Shown piece after piece: positions 35,782 through 44,210 of a stretch of DNA of 64,000 bases; within the stretch, counting starts at the first letter, position 1, and every line of letters begins with the position of its first letter. Origin of the DNA: Gemmatimonadota bacterium (GTDB lineage: Bacteria; Gemmatimonadota; Gemmatimonadetes; Gemmatimonadales; Gemmatimonadaceae); the NCBI GenBank assembly GCA_031127075.1, contig JARIFA010000001.1:53168-117167 (forward strand), written 5' to 3'. A program made the position numbers and the translations under genes. The notes below the pieces were generated by a model that ran no database searches, was not told the origin of the DNA, and saw only the letters and a program-made list of their open reading frames with translations.

Positions 35782-38700
35782 TCAGCGCTCCGGCAGCGGG
35801 TACTCCCCCGTCTTCGGCCGCTCGGGGAACTTCACCCAGCCGCTGACCTTCGTGCGCCACTCGTCGAAGATCTCATAGATCGTCGGGATCACGAGGAGCG
35901 TGAGGATCGTCGAGGTGATGGTCCCGCCGATGATCGCGCGGCCGAGCGGGGCACGGAAATCCGCCCCTTCGCCGGCCCCGATCGCGACAGGGATCATCCC
36001 GGCGATCAGCGCCACCGTCGTCATCAGGATCGGGCGCAGACGCACGCGCCCTGCCTCGATGATCGCGGTCCGGCGGTCCATCCCCTGCTCCTGCCCCCAC
36101 TTCGCGAAGTCGATGAGCAGGATGGCGTTCTTCGCCACGATGCCCATCAGGAGGATCACGCCGATCATGCTCATGATGTTCAGCGTGTCACCCGTGAGGA
36201 TGAGCGCGAGCACCACACCGATCAGGGAGAGCGGCAGCGAGATCAGGATGGCGATCGGGTCGAGGAACGAGCCGAACTGCATCACGAGGATCAGGTACAT
36301 CAGGACGAGTGCGACGCCGAGCGCCGCGAGGATGTCACCGAAGACCTGCGCCTGATCGCGCGCCTCGCCGCCCATCGACCACCGGATGCCGTCGGGGAGC
36401 TGCATCGCGGCGAGACGATTCGTGATGTCGGTGGTCACCTCACCGAGCGAGCGACCAGAGAGATTGGCCTGCACCACGATCACGTTGTCGCGGTCGAGGT
36501 GGCTGATCTTCGCTGGGCCGAGGCCCTGCGAGACGCTGGCGAGCTGGCCGAGCGGCATCATCGTCATCGCGGGACCCTGGCCGACCGTGATCGGGAGCGT
36601 CTCGATATCGCTGATGCGCGCCCGGGACTCGGGCACGAGCCTCACACGCACCTTCCGGTTCTCGCCACTTGGGTCGACCCAGTCCCCGGCGTCGACGCCG
36701 GCGAAGGCGGGGCGGAGCGATTGTGCGAGCTGCCCCACGGAGACGCCAAGGCTGCCGGCGAGCCCACGGTTGAGCGCGATCTCGAGCTCCGGCTTCTGCC
36801 CCTTCGTGGAGAGGCCGACATCCACCGCACCGCGGGTCCCCTTCACCATCGCGAGCACACTGTCGGCAGTGCGCTGCAGCTGCCGCGCATCGGTGCCACG
36901 GAGCTCGACCTGCACCTGCTTCACCGCGCCGCCGAAGCCGGAGGTGAAGACCGCGACGGTCGCCCCGCCGATCCGCTTCACGTCCTCACGGAGCTTGGCG
37001 CCGAACTGCTCCTGCGAGACCGAGCGATCGTGTTTCGGCACGAGCCGGACGTACACCGAGGCGAGGTCGACCGAGCCGAGGGCCTCCGACGGATCCATCC
37101 CGCCGCCGGCGCCGATCGTCGTGAAGGTGTAGCGCACCTCGGCGTTCGCGCGGGCGAGCCGCGCCGCCTCCTCCGCCTTCGCCCGCGTGTAGGCGAGATT
37201 CGAGCCCGGCGGGGTCTCCACCTGGATGGTGAGCTCCGAGCGGTCCGAGACCGGGACGAACCCGAAGCCACCGGCGACCGCCTGCAGGGCGATGGCGGCG
37301 ACGAAGCTCCCGATGGCGAGCGCGATCACCGCCGCGCGATGGTCGAGCGCCCAGCCGATGACGGCGGTGTACTTCTCCGCCATCCGGTCGAACCAGGCGT
37401 TGAACGTGACGAGCTTCCGCGAGATCCAGCTGCGGTGCTCGTGCGACTCGATCTCCGGATCGGGCCAGTAGGCCGAGAGCATCGGATCGAGGGAGAAACT
37501 GACGAAGAGCGAGACGAGCACGGCGCAGGCGATCGTGAGCGCGAGCGGCTTGAACCACTGCCCCGAGAGGCCATACATGAAGCCGATCGGCACGAAGACC
37601 GCGACGATCGAGAAGGTCGTCGCCGCGACGGCGAGCCCGATCTCATCGGTCCCCTCGTGTGCGGCACGGAAGTGGTCTTTCCCCATCTCCACGTGCCGCA
37701 CGATGTTCTCGCGCACCACGATGGCGTCGTCGATCAGGATGCCGATGGCGAGCGAGAGCCCGAGGAGCGACATCGTGTTGAGCGTGAAGCCGAACGCCCA
37801 CACCGCGATGAAACTCGCGAGCACCGAGATCGGGAGCGCGAGCCCCGTGATCACGGTCGAGCGCCACGAGTTCAGGAAGAGGAACACGACGAGCACGGTG
37901 AGCAGCGCGCCCTCGATGAGCGTCTGCTGCACGTTCGCCACCGAGGCGACCACCCGCTCACCGGCGTTCTGGACCACATCCATCGTCGTCCCCGCCGGGA
38001 GGGTCTGCCGCAGCGTCTCCACCTCCGCGATCACCTTCTCCGCCACCTGCGTGGTGGAGTAGCCCTTCGCCTTCTTGATCATCAGGCCGACGGCCTCGCG
38101 ACCGTTGTACAGCGCCGAGGTGCGCGGTTCGGCCGTGCCGTCCCGCACATCGGCGAGCTCGGCGAGCCGGATGGCGCGTCCCCCTCGCTCCGCCACCACG
38201 AGCTGCAGGAAGTCCGCCGGCGTCTCGAGCTTCCCCTTGAGCCGGATGGCGCGCTCGTCGAGCGCACCGGTGAGCCGACCCACGGGGGCGGCAAGATTCT
38301 GCGCCTGCAACGCGCCGAGCACCTGCGCCACGCTGATCCCCGCGGCCTGGAGCGCGGCCGGTCGGAGCTCCACCGTGAGTTCACGCTCCACGCCGCCCAC
38401 CACCACCGCCTCCGCCACGCCCGGGATCGAGCGGAGCACGCGCGTGATGCCCGGGTCCGCGATACGCGTGAGCGCCGGCGCGTCGAGTACCGTGGAATTG
38501 AGCGAGAGCTGGACGATCGGCTGGTCCGCGGGGTCGAAGCGCGTCAGCACCGGCTCCTTCATCTCGACGGGGAGCTCGCTGCGGATCGACGAGATCTTGT
38601 CGCGGATATCCTGCGACGCCTGCTGGAGGTCCTTCTCGAAGACGAAGAAGACCGTGACGTTGGCGAAGCCGTCCTGCGCCGCCCCGCTGATGCGGTCGAC

Positions 38701-38928
38701 ACCGGAGATGCCGCTGACCGCCTCCTCGACCCGGTCGAGCACTTCGCGCTCGACCACATCGGGCGAGGCGCCGGGGTACGGGATGGCGACGTTGATGATC
38801 GGCTGCTGCACGTCGGGGAACTCATCGGTCTCGAGGCGCCAGAGCGCGAAGAGACCGAAGACGACCAGCGCCACCATCGAGACGACGGTGACGAGCGGTC
38901 GCTTGATCGCGAAATCGGAGATGAACAC
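35782..38928 (-). CDS. RND-family efflux pump inner-membrane transporter
   Basis: This is a 1048-residue proton-driven RND pump of the AcrB/MexB fold: twelve membrane helices and two large periplasmic loops. The N-terminus FISDFAIKRPLVT is classic. The proton-relay residues are present: D400-D401 in helix 4 (LIDDAIVV) and K933 in helix 10 (VAKNAILL). The GTG at 38928 was preferred over an ATG 33 bases upstream because it has GAGG at the right distance, gives the standard N-terminus, and leaves a 13-base gap after the adaptor gene. It is the third gene of the TetR-TolC / adaptor / RND operon. The substrates cannot be predicted. Confidence 0.95.
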   Translation of the reverse strand: MFISDFAIKRPLVTVVSMVALVVFGLFALWRLETDEFPDVQQPIINVAIPYPGASPDVVEREVLDRVEEAVSGISGVDRISGAAQDGFANVTVFFVFEKDLQQASQDIRDKISSIRSELPVEMKEPVLTRFDPADQPIVQLSLNSTVLDAPALTRIADPGITRVLRSIPGVAEAVVVGGVERELTVELRPAALQAAGISVAQVLGALQAQNLAAPVGRLTGALDERAIRLKGKLETPADFLQLVVAERGGRAIRLAELADVRDGTAEPRTSALYNGREAVGLMIKKAKGYSTTQVAEKVIAEVETLRQTLPAGTTMDVVQNAGERVVASVANVQQTLIEGALLTVLVVFLFLNSWRSTVITGLALPISVLASFIAVWAFGFTLNTMSLLGLSLAIGILIDDAIVVRENIVRHVEMGKDHFRAAHEGTDEIGLAVAATTFSIVAVFVPIGFMYGLSGQWFKPLALTIACAVLVSLFVSFSLDPMLSAYWPDPEIESHEHRSWISRKLVTFNAWFDRMAEKYTAVIGWALDHRAAVIALAIGSFVAAIALQAVAGGFGFVPVSDRSELTIQVETPPGSNLAYTRAKAEEAARLARANAEVRYTFTTIGAGGGMDPSEALGSVDLASVYVRLVPKHDRSVSQEQFGAKLREDVKRIGGATVAVFTSGFGGAVKQVQVELRGTDARQLQRTADSVLAMVKGTRGAVDVGLSTKGQKPELEIALNRGLAGSLGVSVGQLAQSLRPAFAGVDAGDWVDPSGENRKVRVRLVPESRARISDIETLPITVGQGPAMTMMPLGQLASVSQGLGPAKISHLDRDNVIVVQANLSGRSLGEVTTDITNRLAAMQLPDGIRWSMGGEARDQAQVFGDILAALGVALVLMYLILVMQFGSFLDPIAILISLPLSLIGVVLALILTGDTLNIMSMIGVILLMGIVAKNAILLIDFAKWGQEQGMDRRTAIIEAGRVRLRPILMTTVALIAGMIPVAIGAGEGADFRAPLGRAIIGGTITSTILTLLVIPTIYEIFDEWRTKVSGWVKFPERPKTGEYPLPER

Positions 38929-38941
38929 GGGGCGACCTCGG

Positions 38942-40090
38942 TCAGTTGGCGGTGGGCGCAACGGCGCGCGGCGCCGTGTCGGCGGGCGTCGCGGGGGTGA
39001 CCGCCGGCTTCACCACGAGCGGCGTCCCCACCGGGGTGCCAAGCGCGCCGCCCACGAGCACCGTATCGCCGGCGGCGAGCCCCGCCGTGATCTCCACGCG
39101 CTCCGTCGCGGCATCGACCGCGCCGAGCGTCACCTCGACCTTCTCGGTCTTCCCGCCGGTGAGGCGCAGCACCGCGGGCCGCAGCCCGCGCTGGTCGATT
39201 GCTGCCGCCGGCACCGTGAGCGCGGTGCGCGCATCCGCCGCGACCCGCCCCTCCGCGAAGAGCCCGGCCACAAGCCGGTTCCCGGCGTTCGGGATCCGCA
39301 CGAAGAGCCGCACCTGCCGCGTCTGCGGGTCCGCCGACGGGTTGACCGCGCTGATGCGCCCCTCGAAGGCGCGCCCCGGATACCCGGTGACGGTGAAGGT
39401 CACCGTCGCGCCCACGCGCACCTGGCTCAGCTGCTCCGCCGGCACCGCGGCCTCGAGCCGCATCGTCGCCGGATCCACCACCGTGAAGAGCGGCGCCCCC
39501 GGCGTGACCACGTCACCCGGGTTCACGAAGCGCTCACTCACCACGCCGGCGTACGGCGCGAGCACACCCGCGGCGTCCTTCTGCTTGCTCGCGGCGGCGA
39601 AGCGCGCCTGGGCGTCGTCGAACGCGGTGCGCGCGAGGAGGTCGCCGCGCTTCGCGTTCTCGACATCGCGGTCGGCGATCGCCCCGGCCTGCGCGAGCCG
39701 CTCGGCCCGCGTCAGCTCGCGGGCCGCGAGCTCCCGGCCCGCCTGCGCCGCTGCCAACGCGGAACGCGCGGAGAGGAAGGCGTCGGTGATCGCGCGGTCG
39801 TCGATCTGCGCGAGCGAGGCCCCCTTCGTGACGCGCGTCCCCTCGTCCACGAGGACCTGCACCACGGAGCCCGGCACCTCGGCGCGGATCTGCGCCGTGC
39901 GGTCGGCGACGAGCGTGCCGGAGAGGAGCGGCCCCGAGGAGAGCACCGACGTCTCGGCGAGGGCGATCCCCTCCGGCCCGATCTCGACGGTGACGGGCGC
40001 GGCGACGGTCGCCTCGGTCTCCGCACCCTTGCAGGCGACGAGCGAGAGGAGGGCGACGAGCGTGAACGGAACGATGAGACGACGGGACAT
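38942..40090 (-). CDS. RND efflux periplasmic adaptor (membrane-fusion lipoprotein)
   Basis: This 382-residue adaptor of an RND tripartite pump has a signal ending in lipobox LVAC, which anchors it in the inner membrane. The lipoyl halves (AEVPGSVVQVLVDEGTRV and LAPYAGVVSERFVNPGD) flank a short coiled-coil hairpin at about residues 95-165. Barrel and membrane-proximal domains follow, with TVPAAAIDQRG. The C-terminal 25 residues are Pro/Ala/Thr-rich. The ATG at 40090 has GAGGAAG upstream. It lies between the TetR-TolC fusion and the RND gene. Confidence 0.93.
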   Translation of the reverse strand: MSRRLIVPFTLVALLSLVACKGAETEATVAAPVTVEIGPEGIALAETSVLSSGPLLSGTLVADRTAQIRAEVPGSVVQVLVDEGTRVTKGASLAQIDDRAITDAFLSARSALAAAQAGRELAARELTRAERLAQAGAIADRDVENAKRGDLLARTAFDDAQARFAAASKQKDAAGVLAPYAGVVSERFVNPGDVVTPGAPLFTVVDPATMRLEAAVPAEQLSQVRVGATVTFTVTGYPGRAFEGRISAVNPSADPQTRQVRLFVRIPNAGNRLVAGLFAEGRVAADARTALTVPAAAIDQRGLRPAVLRLTGGKTEKVEVTLGAVDAATERVEITAGLAAGDTVLVGGALGTPVGTPLVVKPAVTPATPADTAPRAVAPTAN

Positions 40091-40128
40091 CGACGACTTC
40101 CTCGAGAGGATGGATGGGCGGGTCATGG

Positions 40129-42138
40129 TCAGCGGCCTCCCGACATCGGGAGGGGAAGGTCCTTCAAGAGGGCGAGGCGGAGCCGGGCGACCTCGAGGTC
40201 GCGAGCCGCCGTCACCCGCTGCAGACGCGCCTGCTCCAGCTGCACGCGCACCTGCGTCAATTCGAGACTCGTCGAGAGCCCCTCGCGGAACCGCACCTCG
40301 GCGATCGCGTAGGCGCGCTGGGCCTGGGTGTCGGTGCCGACGCTCGCGGCATACGCCGCCTGCGCCTGCTCGAACTGGCTGATCGCGAGCAGCGCATCGA
40401 CCGACGCGCCCTCACGGCTCTGCTGCAACCGCTCCCGCGCCTCCGTCAGATTCGCCTCGGCCACGAGCCGCTCGCCGCGGAGGCGGCCCCCCGTGAGCAC
40501 CGGGACCGAGAGCCCGAGCGTCACGTTCCAGTTCGGGAAGTAGAGGTCGAGCGCAGAGGGGAGGAACGTCCCCTCGGGGGGATAGGCGAAGCGCTGGTAG
40601 TTGGTGCTCAGCTGCAACGCCGGAAGGCGCGCGAGCTGCGCTGCTCGCAGTGCTCCCTCCTGCGCGCGCACCTGCGCCTCCGCCTGCCGCACCGTCGCGC
40701 GGGCACCCACCGCCGTGTCGGGCTGGACCGTGCGTTCGTCGGCGAGCACAATGGGGGCCGTCGGCGACGCGGCCGCTGCTTCGTCGCGGATCGGCGTCGT
40801 GAGCGTCAGCGGCCCGGTCAGCGGAAGGTCGAGGAGCTGCTTGAGTCGCAGGTACGCCGCGGTGCGCGCCCCCGCGGCCTGAATCACCAGCGGACGCTGG
40901 TTGTCGCGTGCCACCTGCGCCCGGATGAGATCGAACTCCGCCGCCGTCCCGACCTGACGCGCCAGCTGCACCTGCGTGAGCGCGCGGTCGGTGAGGACGA
41001 GCGAGCTCTCGGCGATCGCGACGAACTGATCGGCGGCGACGGCATCGAAGTACGCTTGCGCCACCTCGAGCACCGCCTGCGCCTTCGCCGCCTCGTACGC
41101 GATCTCGGCGGCGGTGCGCCCCGCCGCCGCCCCGGCCCGCGCCGCCGGGATGCGCCCGGCGGAATAGAGCGTCTGCGAGACGTTCAACGTGAAGATCGCC
41201 GTGTTCGGCGCGGCGAAGATCCGGGCGATCGGCGAATCCTCGAAGCCGCCCCCTGCGGTGGTGTCGTTCGGATCACTGAACCGCTCGCTGATGGAAGCGA
41301 ACTGGTTCTGGATCGCGCGCTGATACGCCACGCTGCCGTTCGCCTGCGGGAGCCGCGCGCTGTTCGCCTGCTGCTGGAGTCCCTTCGCGCGCGTGACGCC
41401 GGCGGCAGCAATCGCGACCCCTTCGCTCTTCTGTTCGGCGCGTCGCAGCGCGTCGGCGAGGGAGAGCGTCGCGGGGGCGGCCGAAGTGGTCGGCGCCGTG
41501 CCGGCCCCCTGCGCGGCGACGGCCATCGGCGTCGCAGCGAGCACAAGGATCGCGAGGCCGACCGCGGCGGTCGCGCCGAGGGCGCGGAGGAAGAGGCGCA
41601 CGTAGGTGCGCGGGGCGTCAGAGGCGGGCGGGAACATGGAAGGCATCACATCACGGTGGAGGGCGTCGGAGAAGAGCGTGCCGAGGAGCATCGTGCAGGC
41701 GGCGTTCGCGTTCGCGACATCGGGGATCGTCCGCGTCGTGTGCAGGCGGTCCACGTAGGCGCGGAGCTCGCGGAACGAGACGGTCGGGTGGTCCGCGACC
41801 TCCGACGAGTGATCGGGGTGTTCGTGCAGCTCCGCGACGGCGGAACGGATCAGCCCGCGGCGCTCGAGCATGAACCGATGCGTGTCGCCCGCCCAGCGGG
41901 TCAGCTCCCCCTCGGGGTCGGCCGGGTCGGCCGGGAGCGTCGCGGCATCAGGGCCCCGGTGGCAGGACCGGATGACCTCGTCAATCAGGTTCGCCTTGGA
42001 ACCGAAGGTACGGAACAGGGTAACTTCATTTACGCCAGCGACTTCCGCGATGCGACGGGTGGTCGCGCCCCGGAATCCGACCTCGGCGTACACCTTGGCC
42101 GCGGCGTCGAGCAGCTGTTGTCTGGTGGGTTCAGTCAT
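40129..42138 (-). CDS. In-frame fusion of a TetR-family repressor and a TolC-type outer-membrane efflux protein
   Basis: This is one 669-residue reading frame with two normally separate proteins. Residues 1-187 are a complete TetR regulator: the helix-turn-helix spans about residues 25-48 ([23 protein letters not shown]), and the ligand-binding helices end in [10 protein letters not shown], where TetR proteins usually stop. Residues 188-210 are a signal-peptide-like segment (hydrophobic 190-203, then ATPMAVAAQ with a plausible cleavage after A209). Residues 223-669 are an outer-membrane factor (OEP/TolC) with two repeats, coiled-coil helices and the [12 protein letters not shown] and [19 protein letters not shown] segments. 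Internal ATGs at 41646 and 41637 lack a clear ribosome site. The adaptor and RND genes follow, so this supplies both the channel and the local regulator. Two operators lie just upstream. How one chain serves both places is unknown: signal-peptidase cleavage, internal initiation, or loss of one role. Confidence 0.88.
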   Translation of the reverse strand: MTEPTRQQLLDAAAKVYAEVGFRGATTRRIAEVAGVNEVTLFRTFGSKANLIDEVIRSCHRGPDAATLPADPADPEGELTRWAGDTHRFMLERRGLIRSAVAELHEHPDHSSEVADHPTVSFRELRAYVDRLHTTRTIPDVANANAACTMLLGTLFSDALHRDVMPSMFPPASDAPRTYVRLFLRALGATAAVGLAILVLAATPMAVAAQGAGTAPTTSAAPATLSLADALRRAEQKSEGVAIAAAGVTRAKGLQQQANSARLPQANGSVAYQRAIQNQFASISERFSDPNDTTAGGGFEDSPIARIFAAPNTAIFTLNVSQTLYSAGRIPAARAGAAAGRTAAEIAYEAAKAQAVLEVAQAYFDAVAADQFVAIAESSLVLTDRALTQVQLARQVGTAAEFDLIRAQVARDNQRPLVIQAAGARTAAYLRLKQLLDLPLTGPLTLTTPIRDEAAAASPTAPIVLADERTVQPDTAVGARATVRQAEAQVRAQEGALRAAQLARLPALQLSTNYQRFAYPPEGTFLPSALDLYFPNWNVTLGLSVPVLTGGRLRGERLVAEANLTEARERLQQSREGASVDALLAISQFEQAQAAYAASVGTDTQAQRAYAIAEVRFREGLSTSLELTQVRVQLEQARLQRVTAARDLEVARLRLALLKDLPLPMSGGR

Positions 42139-42143
42139 AGTGC

Positions 42144-42188
42144 GATGCAAGTGGTTGCTTGCAATGAAAGCAAGCGACTACTTGCATC
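42144..42188 (-). promoter_or_regulatory. Tandem TetR-type operators within a 45-bp near-palindrome
   Basis: Two copies of GCAAG-N6-CTTGC occur at 42147-42162 and 42170-42185, with centres 23 bp apart (about two helical turns). The whole 45-bp stretch is an imperfect palindrome with GATGCAAGT at both ends. It begins six bases upstream of the TetR-TolC start codon. Binding here would block transcription or initiation of the efflux operon. This strongly suggests the TetR half is still a working DNA-binding protein. Confidence 0.8.
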
Positions 42189-42328
42189 AAACTCAAGCCG
42201 GCCGAAAAGGTTCCAGACCTGGGATTCAGAGAGGTCCGCGAGACGCCTGGCCGACCTGCACCCCGCCAGCCATCGCTAGCCGATCCGACCACTTGCCTCG
42301 ACACCGTTCCGCCCGCTCCTTCCTCTCC

Positions 42329-42778
42329 ATGGCCAAGCAGAAGCCCGCCGATCCCGCCCTCGCCGCGCAGCTCACCCCGATGCAGTACCAGGTGACGCAG
42401 TGCAGCGCGACCGAACCGCCATTCCGGAACGAGTTCTGGGACCACAAGGCACCGGGACTCTACGTCGACATCGTCTCCGGCGAGCCCCTCTTCACCTCGC
42501 TCGACAAGTTCGACTCCGGCACGGGATGGCCCTCATTCACGCGCCCCGCCGTCGACGCGAACGTCACCGCGCACGTCGACCGCTCGATCCCCTTCATGCC
42601 GCGCACGGAGGTCCGCTCCGCGCAGGGCGATTCGCACCTCGGTCACGTCTTCGACGACGGCCCGGGTCCCGAGGGGCTCCGCTACTGCATCAACTCGGCC
42701 GCGCTCCGGTTCATCCCGGTGGAGCGGTTGGACGCCGAGGGGTACGGTGCGTTCCGTACGATGTTCGAGAACCCGTGA
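42329..42778 (+). CDS. msrB: Peptide-methionine (R)-S-oxide reductase MsrB
   Basis: MsrB (149 residues) reduces the R form of methionine sulfoxide in proteins. The catalytic cysteine is C120 in [11 protein letters not shown], and the GTGWPSF and SHLGHVF boxes are intact. The four zinc-binding cysteines (two CxxC pairs) of many MsrBs are missing, so this is the zinc-free type. The ATG at 42329 gives the family N-terminus. Ten bases separate it from msrA, and the pair should repair both sulfoxide stereoisomers. It diverges from the efflux operon across a gap that contains the TetR-type operators. Confidence 0.95.
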   Translation: MAKQKPADPALAAQLTPMQYQVTQCSATEPPFRNEFWDHKAPGLYVDIVSGEPLFTSLDKFDSGTGWPSFTRPAVDANVTAHVDRSIPFMPRTEVRSAQGDSHLGHVFDDGPGPEGLRYCINSAALRFIPVERLDAEGYGAFRTMFENP

Positions 42779-42788
42779 GCACCGCCCT

Positions 42789-43349
42789 GTGACGACCTCC
42801 TCCCTGCCCCCTGCCCCCTCCCACCTGTCCTCCGCCACCCTCGGCGGCGGCTGCTTCTGGTGCCTCGAGGCGGTCTACCTGATGCTCCGCGGCGTGCACG
42901 CCGTGAAGAGCGGCTATGCGGGCGGCCACGTCCCGCACCCGACCTACGAACAGGTCTGCGGCAAGCAGACGGGACACGCCGAAGTCGTGGAAGTCACCTT
43001 CGATCCGCAGGTGATCACCTACCGCGACCTCCTCGACGTCTTCTTCACAATCCACGACCCGACCACACGCGACCGCCAAGGCCACGACGTCGGCCCGCAG
43101 TATCGCTCGGCGATCTTCACGCACGACGGCACGCAGGCGGCGGAGGCGCGCGCCGCCCTGGCCGCGGCGCAGGCGCATTGGCCCGACCCGATCGTCACTG
43201 AGATCCGCCCGCTCGACACCTTCTGGCCCGCCGAGTCATACCACGACGACTACTTCGCACGGAACCCGCAGAACCCGTACTGCGCCGCCGTCGTCGCGCC
43301 GAAGGTCGCCAAGGCGCGGAAGGCGTTCGTGGAGCGACTCGCGCGATGA
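42789..43349 (+). CDS. msrA: Peptide-methionine (S)-S-oxide reductase MsrA
   Basis: MsrA (186 residues) reduces methionine S-sulfoxide. The active-site motif GGGCFWCLE lies near residue 20-28, and SGYAGG, HDPTT and the QYRSAIF box follow as expected. The C-terminus carries the NPYCAAVV cysteine used for resolving. The GTG at 42789 was chosen because it keeps ten bases between msrB and msrA; an in-frame ATG further upstream lies inside msrB. The stop overlaps the next gene by ATGA. Confidence 0.95.
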   Translation: MTTSSLPPAPSHLSSATLGGGCFWCLEAVYLMLRGVHAVKSGYAGGHVPHPTYEQVCGKQTGHAEVVEVTFDPQVITYRDLLDVFFTIHDPTTRDRQGHDVGPQYRSAIFTHDGTQAAEARAALAAAQAHWPDPIVTEIRPLDTFWPAESYHDDYFARNPQNPYCAAVVAPKVAKARKAFVERLAR

Positions 43350-44200
43350 GCGGCGCCCGGCACGGAACGATGCGCGCCCGCGGTCTCGCAATCTGTCTCG
43401 CCCGACGCGCCGACGCACCGCTCGTGGCACCGCTGGTAGTGCTCCTCGTCGCGTCCCTCGCGCTCCTCGGCCTCACCCCGCTACACGCCATCGCGCAGGA
43501 AGGCGTGCTCCGCGGCGTCGTCACCGACACGACCGGTCGGCCCCTCGCCGGCGTCGAGGTCCTCTCCGTCAACGGCAAACGCAGCACCCGCACCGACCGT
43601 GAGGGGCGCTTCGCGCTCGCGCGGCTGCCATTCGGGCAGCAGCTCATCATGGCGCGCTCCCCGGGGTACCAGCCCGCGGACCGGGCAATCAACATGCTCG
43701 ACGCGAACGTGCCGGAGCTCACCTTCCGGCTTCGTCGCATCGTCCAGCTCATCGACACCGTGCGGATCGTCTCGCACGACGGCTGCGCGGCGTACGACTT
43801 CACCGGCTTCGAGTGCCGGCGGCGCGCCGGCGTCGGGCAGTTCCGCGGCCTCGACGAGATCACCGCGCTCCGCCCGCACTACTGGGCCGACATGTTCGAG
43901 GGGATGCCCGGGTTCCGGAATGTCCAGGTGCCGGATCCGATCCTCGGACGCGACTGGGACGTCGAGAGCACGACCGGCTGGCGCTGCCTCGAGGCGGGCT
44001 GGAACGGCCGCGAGCGCACCGCGAACCTCGAGAACGTGCGCCCCGCCGACATCGTCGCCATCGAACACTACGATGTTTACGAGAAGGTGCCGGCCGCCTA
44101 CAAGCGCCTCGCGTGGCCGAACACGCAGGAGCGGCCCTGCGCCCTGGTGATGTACTGGACCAAAGACTTCATCGCGCGGCAGCGCACCGGGCGGCGCTGA
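43346..44200 (+). CDS. CarboxypepD_reg protein with plug-like C-terminal domain
   Basis: This 284-residue exported protein has a hydrophobic segment at about residues 26-50 (signal or anchor). A carboxypeptidase-regulatory beta-sandwich follows (about 53-130: GVVTDTTGRPLAGVEV, TDREGRFALARLPFG). The remaining part resembles the plug region of TonB-dependent receptors (ADMFEGMPGFRNVQV, IVAIEHYDVYEKVPAAYK, CALVMYWTKDF) but has no barrel. Such short plug-only proteins are common in Gemmatimonadota-like genomes and have no established role. It overlaps msrA by four bases. Four cysteines lie in the plug-like part. Confidence 0.75.
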   Translation: MSGARHGTMRARGLAICLARRADAPLVAPLVVLLVASLALLGLTPLHAIAQEGVLRGVVTDTTGRPLAGVEVLSVNGKRSTRTDREGRFALARLPFGQQLIMARSPGYQPADRAINMLDANVPELTFRLRRIVQLIDTVRIVSHDGCAAYDFTGFECRRRAGVGQFRGLDEITALRPHYWADMFEGMPGFRNVQVPDPILGRDWDVESTTGWRCLEAGWNGRERTANLENVRPADIVAIEHYDVYEKVPAAYKRLAWPNTQERPCALVMYWTKDFIARQRTGRR

Positions 44201-44210
44201 GCCGCGCGCG

